In this document: in pieces, positions 25,901-36,896 of the stretch | Position numbering within the stretch: the first letter of the stretch is position 1 | How the letters are laid out: every line of letters begins with the position of its first letter | Assembly: GCF_024509145.1 (NCBI RefSeq) | Contig: NC_071580.1 | Coordinates: 23,240,501 to 23,304,500, forward strand | Direction of reading: 5' to 3' | Source of the DNA: Vidua macroura | Lineage: Eukaryota > Chordata > Aves > Passeriformes > Viduidae | Length of the DNA: 64,000 nucleotides | Notes under the pieces: generated by a model | The model's database searches: none | What the model saw: the letters and a program-made list of their open reading frames with translations, nothing else | What the model was told of the DNA's origin: nothing | Made by a program: the position numbers and the translations under genes

Positions 25901-27569
25901 GCATAGAACAAAACTTGGAAAAGAAAACAATGTCCTTTGAGCTGTCTTTACCATCTTCACCTTCTCTGTTATTCAAAGTAGTTCAATGTGACTTACCAAA
26001 ACCTTCATCACAAGTACTTATGTAGTGATCTTAGGCTTTGTTTAATAAAGCAGTGATATTATACCATTTAATACATATTCATATTTAGGTACTAGCAAAT
26101 CATGTCTTCTCATTTGTTTCACATTCACTGAATGGGAACATTATGGATATAAACCCTTTCAATATCAAAAATTCTACAACACCTATAGTTATATTCATAC
26201 CTCACCATGTGCTCATACTTTAACTGTTGGAAGTACTTCAGTGTGAAGTTAATAGAGATTCTATTAACTCCTTCTTTTAGGAATAGAGAATCACAACTGG
26301 ACATTGATAGTGAAAGGATTAAAAAAAAATCTTGGATATATCTATTGCTAATTTATCTTAAGATAATTGGAGATGGAAGGCACATCTTAAGGTGTTAACG
26401 CCTCTCAGACAAAGGTCAATTTTGTATTTTACTAAATTATAAGAGACACAGACAAGTGATTGTAATGTAATTGCACATCAGCAGGGCTTATGCAGATTAG
26501 ATGAGGTGGTTCTCTTTGTGAAAAGTTTGGTATTGATGATTATGGCATTGGCTTATCTGGTGGAGTAAAGATCACAAAGCTCAAATATAAGCTTTTGTAT
26601 TGGTCGTGATGTGATAGAGCTCTGTAAAATACCAAGGTCTGAAGCAATTAAACAGAGTGTGAGTATTCAACATTTCTAATAATTCTAGAGCTAAGGATCA
26701 CTTGGTAAACTTATTAAGCAGGTGTAAATCAAACAAAGATATTTTTTTTCCTCCTTTTTTGAATGTTAAGGTTTGGAGTGATCTGTGGAAGCTGAGCTAC
26801 AAATCAGCTTCAAAAGGTTAGACATCTTTTTCGAGTTACCAATAAATACAATCTCTACCTCATAGTTTTAAGCATTTTTATTTTGAAAGCAGAAAAGTCT
26901 AATTTAGCTAAGAAATAGTAGTAGTTTGCCCAGTTTCCTGTAGTTTTTCCATAATCATGAGGTTCTGGCCACTACACTTTAGCTCATATTCTCCATTTAG
27001 TGTTTGGTGTATATTTAAAATAAGAACTAGTTCTGCTAATTAGAAAGCTACTTTTGTCTTAGTGTTTCTTCTCTTATGAGTGAGCTTAAAGACTGTTGAA
27101 TTTGTCAAGATGATAAAAATGTCAGTGAAACATTTGAAAGAGAACTAAACTATTCTGAATAATTACATTAGGAAATGAAAGGGCTGGATGCCAAATGACA
27201 GCAATGGAACAGCTTGTTCCATTGTTGTAATGTGTTACTTCAGGGTGTCAGAGAATGGAAAACTTGCTATTTCTGCTACCCAATTCTTAACATGATTTTC
27301 TGTTGACACAATAGTCTGAATTTCAAGAAAGGACTTAAGGAAAAAATTTTGATATTTGAAAGTAAACTTATAAAAAAACTAATTAAAAAAATCAGAATGC
27401 CTACTGGTTATCTGTATTTGAAGACTGTACCTTCAGCTAGCATTGTACCCAAATGTGGAGAGTTCTTTGCCAAATCAGCTCAGTTCCTTGCAATAGGCTC
27501 TTGGGGACTGGCTTTTTTCCCTTTTCTTTCCTTTTTACTTGTGGAATATTTTCCCATTGAGTTGCTAAG
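16958..27569. other. Long AT-rich unique stretch, no gene seen
   Basis: More than 10 kb without a recognisable exon. A T run lies at about 19296-19312, a small GC-rich island at 22330-22430, and a pentanucleotide microsatellite at 25833-25894. The block 17870-18250 is very AT-rich, with several TAAT-type homeodomain-like words, and could hold conserved non-coding DNA. The open frame at 20565-20861 (98 codons) and the region 24880-25140 have balanced composition but no motif I recognise; decayed repeats are possible. Confidence 0.55.
25833..25894 (+). repeat. (AAATG)n microsatellite
   Basis: About 12 uninterrupted copies of a 5-base unit (AAATG; ATTTC on the other strand). The array is perfect throughout, so it is likely variable in length among individuals. 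The repetitive serine-phenylalanine-histidine peptide that it gives on the minus strand is an artefact. Confidence 0.97.
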
Positions 27570-28768
27570 ATGCACTGATGGCTGGGTGCTTGAGACAGCG
27601 GGGCGGTGGCCAGGCCGCAGGGAAGGAGGGTGTATGGTGGCACTCCTCTGGTTTTTGGGAGTTTCTCTTGGAGGGGCAGAGATACCACAAGAAGAGAGGC
27701 AGGTAAAGGATGGGGGCTGTCACTCGCTCTCAATTTTCAGAGGAGGGCGGTTGAGCTGCTGCTTGGGGAAAGGGATTTCACTGCCACTGCTATAACCCAG
27801 CCAGGAGCTGCCTTTCTTCTGATGCTGGGCCCCACAGCCCCTGTCCTGCCAGGACATCCCGCAGCTCCAGCTATTGCCACGGAGTTTCTGCTACATCTTG
27901 TTCACCTCTGCGGGATTTCTGCTCATCCCTGCCATTCCAGCCTGCTGCTTCCGAGAGTCCTGCTAGGGCACCGGGATGGACTTCCTCAGGGGGGTTTGTG
28001 AAGCAATGCCTCTCTTCCATCCCTTCCCATCTTGGACAAAACCACCATTGCCACGTGGCCCCCAAGCCTGCAGCCAAGGCTGTTGATGGAGTCCAGAACA
28101 TCCCTCTGGCTGCTCTGGATGCCTCGAGACCCTGGCAGGGGGCTCAGGGATCTTGGCAACAAGTAAAAAACACTTGTGGTTTCGATTTTAGCCCATGGGA
28201 GAGGCTGCCAACCTTGTATGAGGAATTACAACCCAAAAGGGATCGAGTAGTGTAATAAGGGAATTGGCACAGGGTGAAAAAGTAGAATTTTGGGGTTTTT
28301 TAGAATGTAATTCAGGGGTACAGGATGGAGGAATCTGGGCATGCCCTAGCCTTTTCTTCCTTCTTTTTGTCCTCCATGTCTCAGTGTGATGGTGACACTT
28401 TTCTGTTGGTCTAGGATAGGGACACACTGTCCAACACAGATTTTAGATATTGGTATGGGAACTGTAAACATGGTACATGTAATTTTGGGTATATAATGTG
28501 GGAGATGCCCGGGGCTCGCAGCAGACTGCCATGGCTTCTGTACTAGATGGACCTCGGCAGGTCAGAGAGAAACTGTTATAGATAAGGAGAAATAAACAAC
28601 CTTGAAAACTCAGCTTCACGCATTCCAGACCTTTTCTTTGGCTGCTGGGCTAGGGAAAAAGGACTTTCACACTGTTGGGGTCTTGCCAACCTGACCCTGA
28701 CAGGCTGTCTCTGGTTCTGTTTGTTGTTGATGTTGTGGTTGTTGTTGTTTTGTTTGCCTTGTTGTACA
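27570..28768 (+). mobile_element. Long GC-rich LTR-like repeat
   Basis: A sharp rise in GC near 27570 marks about 1.2 kb unlike its flanks. Its 3' part has LTR signals on the plus strand: a TATA box in GGGTATATAATG (near 28488-28497), AATAAA at 28591-28596, and a GTT-rich tail (28720-28768). The pattern resembles an abundant interspersed family of passerine genomes as I recall it; I cannot name the subfamily. Neither a clean TG start nor a target-site duplication was found, so both ends are approximate. Frames of 131 codons (27606-28001) and 148 codons (27349-27795, which starts outside) show no domain and are broken by stops in all frames downstream. The right end abuts the LTR at 28769. Confidence 0.55.
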
Positions 28769-29374
28769 TGTGAAAAATGCATATTTTATGATTGGCTTTT
28801 CGCAAATATTAAATTGAATACTTATATGTATTATGTTATATTGATTAGAAGTGCTGTATTAACATTTTAATAGTATGGTAAATGTAGTTTTGTAGTTAAA
28901 ATAGAAACTATGTATGTGGGGTTTTTTTTAAAAGAATGAGATACTCGCTTCGAGATAACAGTCAGAGAACACCTAAATCTTCCAGAGAAGAGGAATTTAT
29001 GGGTTTCTTATCAGAAGAAGCTAATTTCTTCAGGCCTTGCTCAGACTCGAAGACGTCGTGGGGATTAGAAGAAGGAGTTGACATATTCCAGACAGAGTTT
29101 CTTATTTTAAATAGAATGTATGCATAACCATGAAGTATGTATGAATATGCAACAGTGTGTGGTTTTTAAGAGTCATCCCTTTGTTCACAAAACATGCTTG
29201 TCGTGGCTTAAGTGCCCAAGAGCATCCGGATGTCCGTAATTCTTTGGTTTTTATTGTCTTGTAATTGTCCTCACTCTAAATTTTATTACTCTAATTGTAT
29301 TGCTATTTTTATAACCATTTTATTATTATTAAACTTTTAAAAATTTAAAAACCAAGTGATTGGCGTTTTTCACA
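28769..29374 (+). mobile_element. LTR with 9-bp inverted ends, family B, copy 1
   Basis: A 606-bp unit that starts TGTGAAAAA and ends TTTTTCACA, perfect 9-bp inverted termini. A related copy lies at 49589-50234 on the opposite strand. The copies align well at both ends and more loosely in the middle, and their flanks are unrelated, which fixes the boundaries. An ATTAAA signal lies about 45 bases before the right end. No target-site duplication is present (left GTACA, right ACATA). It could be the remains of a longer element whose other parts are lost. Confidence 0.8.
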
Positions 29375-29456
29375 ACATACTAGTAAAGAACTGTTATCCC
29401 TATTCTCATATGTTTTTGCCTGAGAGCCCCTTAATTTCAAAATTATAATAATTCAG

Positions 29457-29746
29457 TGTTGCCACATATCACACTACAAGCGGGTTTTCCTAATGGAACC
29501 AGCCCCTGGCTTGACTGACTGATAGGGGCTTCGCCCAATCACATCTCTCCTAAGGCTGCAGGCATTTCACTGGTCTAGAACCTGAAGGGGCATCAAATCC
29601 AACCAATGAAAATATCCGGATTGGGTTTTTAAAATGCCCTTTATAAGGAAGAGTTTGAGAATAAACTTGCTCTGTTGCCACATGAACATCGGGATGAGTG
29701 GTCTCTCTGTCTCCAATGCACTCCCTCCACCAAAGCCAACCTCACA
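29457..29746 (+). mobile_element. Short solo LTR, 290 bp
   Basis: The unit starts TGTTGCCACATA and ends CAACCTCACA. An exact 6-bp duplication, ATTCAG, flanks it (29451-29456 and 29747-29752). TATAA at 29642-29646 precedes AATAAA at 29660-29665 by only about 15 bases, so this is a very compact promoter and polyadenylation layout. There is no coding interior. The 6-bp duplication points to an ERVK-type integration. The frames at 29567-29849 are chance. Confidence 0.9.
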
Positions 29747-29752
29747 ATTCAG

Positions 29753-32700
29753 AGGGAGGGGGTTTGTATTCTCCATTCCAAGGGAGGTTCCTGCCTTCCC
29801 TAGCAGACACTTGTCTTTCAAACAGAGACATGGGCTTATCTTGCTTTGATCTTCACTAGCTCCTCAGACTCATGAGTGTGATCACAGCTGTTTGTGGATG
29901 ATGATCTATGCTATCACCTAGATGCCTTTTGTTGGAAATGCAGTTCAGAGCTTGTCTAGGGGAAGGGAGCACCTTGACCCAGAGAGAGATGGATCAGATG
30001 GCTGAAGATCACAAAAGATTGCCCCATTATTACCCACCAGAGTTTGGCTCCACAGGTTCTGATTGTCAAAAACAGTATATATTTTTCCTTGATTTATGTA
30101 TTTTTAATGGCTTCATCTTGTGCTTTCACACTGTCTAATCATATCACATTCCAGAACATGATGCAAGGCTATTCCATTTTTTTCTGTCTCTGACTAAATT
30201 AACAATGGAGAAGAGGTATGGAAAATGTTCTACAGAATAACTTATTCACCTTCACCTTCTTAGCTTTCTTTTAAACTTCTGCAGGATTACTTTTGGCTAT
30301 CCTTGTAACTGAACAGCTTGCTCCCTTGAGCCACATCCTTGGAGAGTTTTCAGTCTTTTACCTTGCCATTTATCATTATTACTTTCTCCACTCGCACTGT
30401 TTCTTTCTGCAATTTCTTTTTCTGTTCTAGTTGTTTCGTATTTCTTTGGTTTGGGGTATTTATTTTTATTTTCAATTTATTCTTATTTAGATTTACACTG
30501 TGTAGATTCAATTATCTTTGCCAGACATGGCAATATTTTATGATATGCTCACTTTTCTTTCCTTGAGGATTATTCACGTTAATCCCCATAGTTCCAATCT
30601 CAAGTGAATAATGTTTTATTCTGTTATTCATCATGCTTTTATTTTATCTTTCACTGTCTGTGTCATTCTGTTTTGATTAGTTTCTTTGTATATATTTGTT
30701 TTGTTTTCTATTTACCTTCTGTCTACACCTCTCTTGCATGCCTGGTCATCTCTTTAAAATGCACAAAGTAAAAACAGTGACCTGTAGTTTTAAAAAAAAA
30801 ATGTATCCCAGATGGTAACCAATTATGAACTCCAAAGCTGGCAGCTTTTAACAGGACCAAAATGCCTTCTGCTCTTTGTCTGCACTGGGGTGTCAAACTG
30901 CAGTTTGAGTGGCTCGTGGTCCTTCTGACACCTTGGTTTACAGTGGCAGTTGTGCTGGGAGCAGACAGGGGCTGAACACCAAGTGCAGCACAGCAGCTGT
31001 GCCTCTACAGCCCAGGTCTGGATTTGCAGCTCACTGAAGGGGGAATTCACAGACTTGAGCCTTCACTCCTTAGCACAGATATGACAGAATCCCACAGTTG
31101 TTTGGTTAAGATGCAGTGATTCCTCACACTTTCATGTGTTTTTGTAGAGCACAACAAACTTGGACAAACAGCAGGCAGGACTCTCTGCTCTAAATAATGC
31201 TTGTTTTAGCAAACAAACTTAAGGGAAACACTTTAGTATAAACATATGCGGATGCCACTGAAATAATTAATTTCTGTTCAAAGTTACCCAAGAAACAGGT
31301 CTGCAGAATAGAAGCAAAGCTGATATTAACTTGTCAGTTTTATTCCAGATCCATCAAAAATAAAAGAATCATCCTGCTTACTCATATGTAAGTTCAATGA
31401 TAATCATAGTCTGAAGTCTCCAACAGACTTTCCAACAGGAAAAAATATGATTGCAAACACTGCTTGGGGTCTGAGTTATTTCTTTAGGTGGACCTGATTG
31501 ATTTTCTGAGCATGGTAGCAAATGCCTCTATTCTCTCATGGATAACTGAGCTATAGGGGAAAAAACAGCAGTTTGATCTCTAGCCCTCAGCATGTGACTT
31601 AGCCTTGCTGTGCTAAGATTTGCTACATAACTGGTTTAAGGATATAGGTTGAAAGTCTTAATTTTTAATACTTTGACCCCTTCAAGATTCATTTGGCTAA
31701 GAAGGCTATATATATGCACAGGATCGTTTGAGTAAATTAAGTAATGAGATTGACTTATGTTGAATCCTACTTTTTTTTCCTCCTTAAACAGTAAATTCTA
31801 GAAGTTGTTCCATTTAATTAGGATGTCAGGCAGCGATCTCAACTCCTGAGATGCACTTGCTGTTTGCCAGGGGATCCCCACAGGAGGTAGCAGTGGTTTC
31901 CGTGGCACTGAAGCAGCCGGCAATAGAATACTGACAGTGCAATGTGGGGAACTCTGCTTGAAGCAGCAGACTGAAACTTTAAGATGTCACAAATCTAGCT
32001 CTTTCTATATAAACTGGGTGTATTTTGGATATTGCTTGGATAGCTTGATGTTCTTCTTTTTAAATTAGCAATCAGTCTCATAGAAGGCTGCACCTGATTA
32101 TTTCATTATTAGAAATGGAAATTTGGCTCAATATGATACTGCAGCGTTTCATATACTTCATGCTCTTGAAATGTCATGCAAGCTATGTACTTGCACAGAT
32201 TTTTTCTTTGTAATCTTTCACATTCTTTACATAATCCCATTATTAGTTAAGAAAAAAACTTCCACATAAGCCAAACCTCTCTGAGCTAAGGAGCTAAATT
32301 TCATTCAGTGATGTGTATCGTGCATCTCAGTTGCAACAATGATCATTCTCCCTTTCTTTTACACTTGTCTACATTCAGCTGGCTTTTCTTTCAACCAATT
32401 TTTATCTTGTTGTCATACAATTCTAATAAAGAATTTGGCTGATGACTGGAATCTCAAAGGACCAAATTATGAAAGCTGATATAAATAATTTTTCTTTCAA
32501 ACAGGAAAAAAAAAGGCTCATTGTTTCCTGTTGCTTGTGAAACTCCTTCCATGTTCTTACACAAAGTAGTTGGTGATCAGCTTTTTTATGTTCATGGGCT
32601 GATCTGAAAAATTCCATCAACTAATGATGAATGAGTGGAATTTAAGCAGAGGGAGATTAACAGCACAAATTTCCTGGTTGCTACAGAGTGCAATGGGCAA

Positions 32701-35239
32701 GGAAAATACCTTGCTTTTCCTGATCCATGATGATGAATCACAATTATTACCATGAATTTGAGAGTGTTTCCCACAGCTTTCTCCTGGAAAACCTGGAAGG
32801 CGTGTTCTTTACTGGGTGAAAAACTGTCTGGATGGCTGGGCCCACGGAGGGGTGGGACTAAATCCAGCTGATATAAAACTGGATATTCAGATCTTTTGAG
32901 AGGATACAAATAGCAGAATATGTTTTGATAGTTTTGATAGTTTTGTCTGTAGCATAGTTAGTCCTAGTCAGTTGAAGACAATCTTCCTTCTGCACTTTAG
33001 GCTGGATTCTTCCCTCCCTACTCTGTGACATCTATGACTCCTTAGCACTGGAGATGTTTACTATTCAAAATTTACTCTGGTTTCTTGCAGCCAGTTTAGC
33101 TTTATTGAAATCCTCTTTCCTTGTGTAGCTTTACTTTTATTTTGTAGAATGCTTTTGCCTTAGAAGGAATAAAACTTGTTATACCTTGTGGAAATAAATT
33201 CCTTTTTTGTTACAAATGAGTTCCAGAAAACTCCACAGACTTGGGAGGAACACCAAAGGTGTTCTTTGTATTCAGTGGAACAATAATAGTTTTGGCTTTA
33301 AAGGTGGTAAATTTGAGAGCTCTTTTTGTGCAGAGTGCAAGCCTGGATATTGCCAATGAGACATTTCTTCCTGTGCTAAGGGAGTGCTTGATTTGCTATT
33401 CACACAGGATGTTGAGAAAATGTGGAATTGAACAAGCCAAGTTACTGCCCCAGAGCTGTAATTTGTGACACTGGAGCTTGACTAATTAGCAGATGTCAGA
33501 TCAGGGTTTTGTCTTAATTCTCATTTATTAGTGTTTATTTATCCCTAGAAAGGAATTGTCATAATTCTTCCTTTGTCCTAACCAGATTTTTTTTAAGTAT
33601 CTTGGGCTTTGTGAAGAAAAAGGTTGCCTTTCCACATAAAAATGTCAGTACTATGAGTCCTTCTTACAAGGAGGATCATAAGGGAGTATTACTTTACCTA
33701 AATAGCAACAGATGAAAAATCAGGCCAGCATCCATCACATGAACATACCTTCATTTTGTTGTGATAAATTTTTCCTTCTGCTTTCATTTTCTGCTGTGTT
33801 TTCTCTTGAGAATTGACCACTGTTTAACATTTTGTTCATTTCTAATCCAGTTGTTATTGGAGCAAGCTTTCTTCACATACTTCAGCTATACACTGTAATT
33901 TCTACTCCCAAAGCTTTATAACAGCTTAGTCTCTCTCATTGTATGATACAGATATTTTCAACCTAAAAAGCATGTCTTCCTGTCATATGGTTCCCTCTGT
34001 CAGTTCTGCCATCTCAGTGTAGGAATTAGCTTTGGAGCAGTCTGCTCTCACACTAAAATATTGTAGACAGTATTGAGATCAAAGGATACCCAAACCATCC
34101 CACTGTTATAATCTTAATAAGCCAATTTATTTAAGAAGCCATATCTTTTAGTATTGCTACTTCAGTGGCAACCAGGAAAACTGTGATGATGAATCTTCAA
34201 ACCCAAGAATCCAGAGTCAAATACAATTTTCCCCTACATACTGTAACTATCACTCAGTGCACTGTTTGTGCTTTAACTGTGTTCTAGAAATTCCTCCTTG
34301 TGTATCAGTCTGTGGAAACCAGACTCTATGCTACTGATCACTTTCATTCTACTTACAAAATTGCAAATTCATTTTCCTACACGGAAATTTTATTACTCAG
34401 ACAGAGAAGGGGCGGGGGAAAGAGGTGTGATTTAACTGACTCATTATGTTCTCCCAGCAAGAAGTACCTGCTGCAAATGAACAGCTTATAGGTATAATAT
34501 ACACTGGAGTTTGCAATACAAGCCTTTTGGCCAAGTTATATTAGTTAATTTGAAGACAAGAGGATTAATTCCATAAAGTTTCTTAAATGGAAAGCATACT
34601 ACATCTATTTGCACCAAGTAATGTATAACTAGAAAAGTCCACCATGTCTGTGGATCAGGAATTTAGGCAGACATGGAGCACATTAGATAATGATTGCACA
34701 TTATTTTCTGCAGCAGCAACGAACAGCAAATTCAGTTAATTATAATCACCACCATCATCACCTCTAAATGTAAGCCAAATGATTGCAAATGCTGCATCAT
34801 TTTTCTCTTACAACAGCACTGATATATTTTGGTGCCCTACTGTAATACAGTAATGAAAATACTTTAAGGGAAAAATAATTTAAATAGTTGGTATAACAAC
34901 CTAAGTCTTTAGGCAGAAGCATTCATTCTCCAAATCCCTGTTAAGTAACTGAAGAAAAACTGTCCACAATGGAAACTTTGTTGACTCCTGTTGTGTTATA
35001 TAGAGTAGGACAGAGGACATTTAAAGAGAACCCTCTGCCTTTCCAAAACACCAGACAGAGGCATGTTCAAAAGTTAAATAGGGAACAGAAGGAACAGCAA
35101 TAAAGGACTGTCTGTTATGGTATAGAAAGTGGAATTTCCAGTGGGAAATGCTATACATCAGACTTGAGCATCCTTTACCTTACTACTGATGAAAAATCTC
35201 ATAGAGATAAGCCTCATGCAATAACACAAATATTTCTCT
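29753..35239. other. AT-rich unique DNA, no gene seen
   Basis: No exon or repeat family recognised. A T-rich stretch covers about 30340-30720, and an A run lies near 30792. The frame at 32592-32909 (105 codons, minus) has no domain. Confidence 0.55.
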
Positions 35240-36123
35240 GACATTCTCATACAAGAGGTGTGGCAAGGTTTTGGTGGTGGGGAGCTCCCCACAGGTGGCT
35301 TCCCTGTGTCCAGTGGAGGCACTGCCAGCTGGCTCCAGGATGGACCTGCCCCTGTCCAAAGCTGAGTGATGGTGGGAGTGCCTCTGGGAGAACGTAATCA
35401 AGGAGAAGGAAAGAAACCTGCTGGGAAGAGTGACAACATGTGAGAGAAATACCAGGGTCAGTAAAGAGGAAGGGGGAGGAGTTGCTCCAGAAGTGAGAGC
35501 AGAGACTCCACGGCAGCTGGTGGTGGTACAAACAGGGAGGAGCAGAGATCCACCTGCAGCCAGTGCAGGACCTGGAGTAGGTGGATGCCTGCATTCCTGG
35601 AGGAGTTCAAGGCCAGGCTTGGATGGGGCTGTGAGCAACCTGTCCTAGTAGAAGGTGTCCCTGTCACTGGAAGGGGTTTGGAGTGAGATGATTTTTAAGG
35701 TCCCTTTCAGCCCAAGACATTCTATGGTTCTCCTCGGAGGAGGCTGTGACCTCCATGGAAGCCTGCACTGAGGCAGAATCCTGGCAGGACCAGGGGATCT
35801 GTGGAGAGAAGGACCCACAGTGGGACAGGGGAAGAACGTGAGGAGAATGGAGTGACAGACATGGGGATAAACTGACTTCAACCCACATTCCCTGTCCCCC
35901 TACACCACTCACGGGAAGAAACTGAAAGTGAAAAGAAATTCGGAGTTAAGCTGAGCCCAGGATAAAGAGAGGGATGAGGGGAAAATCTTTTAATTTCTGA
36001 GTGATGTCTCTTTGTCCTTATCTCAGCCCATGAGCCTTTCTTATGTTTTGTCCCTCTTCCACCTGAGGAGGGGAGTGATAGAAAGGTTGGTGGGCACCTT
36101 TTGCCAGTCACACTGAATGCATA
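35240..36123 (+). mobile_element. GC-rich LTR-type repeat, interrupted by CR1
   Basis: A GC-rich block ending in a tail (about 36000-36123) that I recognise from a widespread avian LTR-type family. The tail has a GAGTGAT-TCTC-like segment, then GAGGAGGGGAGTGATAGA, then GGTGGGCACC. The middle (35740-35960) carries degraded repeated units of the form GGACCC-CACAG-GGG. Sequence on the two sides of 35592-35735 would join into one continuous repeat if the CR1 piece were removed. The left boundary is uncertain. The 151- and 115-codon minus frames at 35183-35638 are frames through the repeat. Confidence 0.6.
35592..35735 (+). mobile_element. CR1 LINE, short 3' end
   Basis: About 140 bp matching the last part of CR1 in sense orientation. 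It begins near GAGTTCAAGGCCAGG, runs through GAAGGTGTCCCTG and TTTTTAAGGTCCC, and ends in CATTCTATGGTTCT, the start of the typical octamer tail. It is extremely 5'-truncated. It sits inside a GC-rich LTR-type repeat and so inserted later than that element. Confidence 0.88.
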
Positions 36124-36871
36124 AGAGGTAATCACAGAGCAAGCACAGGGGCAAAAGATGGAGAAAAAAACCCGGAGCTGCAAAACTGTAAGTAAAATTG
36201 AAAGTTTACTGTTTGTGACACAATAGTTCCAGCCCTAATTCAAGTGCAAACATAGACTCACAGCAAACAACTTTGTTCAAGAAGCTTTTTCACCTGTGCA
36301 GTGCCTGCAGGCAGGTATATTCTCCGTCCTCTCCACAGGGGAGCAGCAAGCATCGTCTTCAGATTTTAATTACAGATGAAGTGTTTACACTGGTTCATTT
36401 CCTTGCTGGGAGCTCTTTCCCTCTTCACAAGTTCTTCTAAAAGTAACTTATTTTATTTTTCTTTTACATATATGATAAACCTTCTCAGCTGGCGAGAAGG
36501 AGGAACTTCTGGGGTGAAGGAAAATCTTCACTTCCCTGATCACAGGGAGCTCACAGCTTTAATTCCTTGTGCTTATTCCATAAAGCCTTTACTCTCACCT
36601 TTGCCACTTCATTTGTATTTTGCTCTCCTCCCCTAGGCAGTGTAAGTGATAAAATGAGTATTTTTTTTTCATATTTTTTCCCTTTTAAGCAGAGCCAAGT
36701 TATTAGCACATATTTCATTTCTCAGCTGGGCCTCCTAATCAGGTTGTTACTGCTTGGAGCCAAGCTAATCAGGTGAGAAGTCAGGATGTCCAGCAGAGAA
36801 CCAACACAAAAATAAAAACCAGACTAAAAAGTGAGGCTGGAGCTTGATCCTAGGCTTGGGAAAGCAGGTAG

Positions 36872-36896
36872 ACCTTCAGACTGCCAGTCTGAAGGT
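36872..36896. repeat. Perfect hairpin, 11-bp arms
   Basis: ACCTTCAGACT (36872-36882), a 3-base loop GCC, then the exact complement AGTCTGAAGGT (36886-36896). No U run follows, and in a vertebrate genome it is not a terminator. Its function is unknown. Confidence 0.9.

Noticed and set aside
25763..25960. Repetitive peptide from the minus strand
   Set aside because: It is only the translation of the pentanucleotide microsatellite.
27349..27795. 148-codon frame
   Set aside because: It starts in AT-rich unique DNA and runs into the GC-rich LTR-like repeat, with no recognisable protein.
35183..35638. 151-codon minus-strand frame
   Set aside because: It lies across a GC-rich repeat and a CR1 insertion; an artefact of composition.
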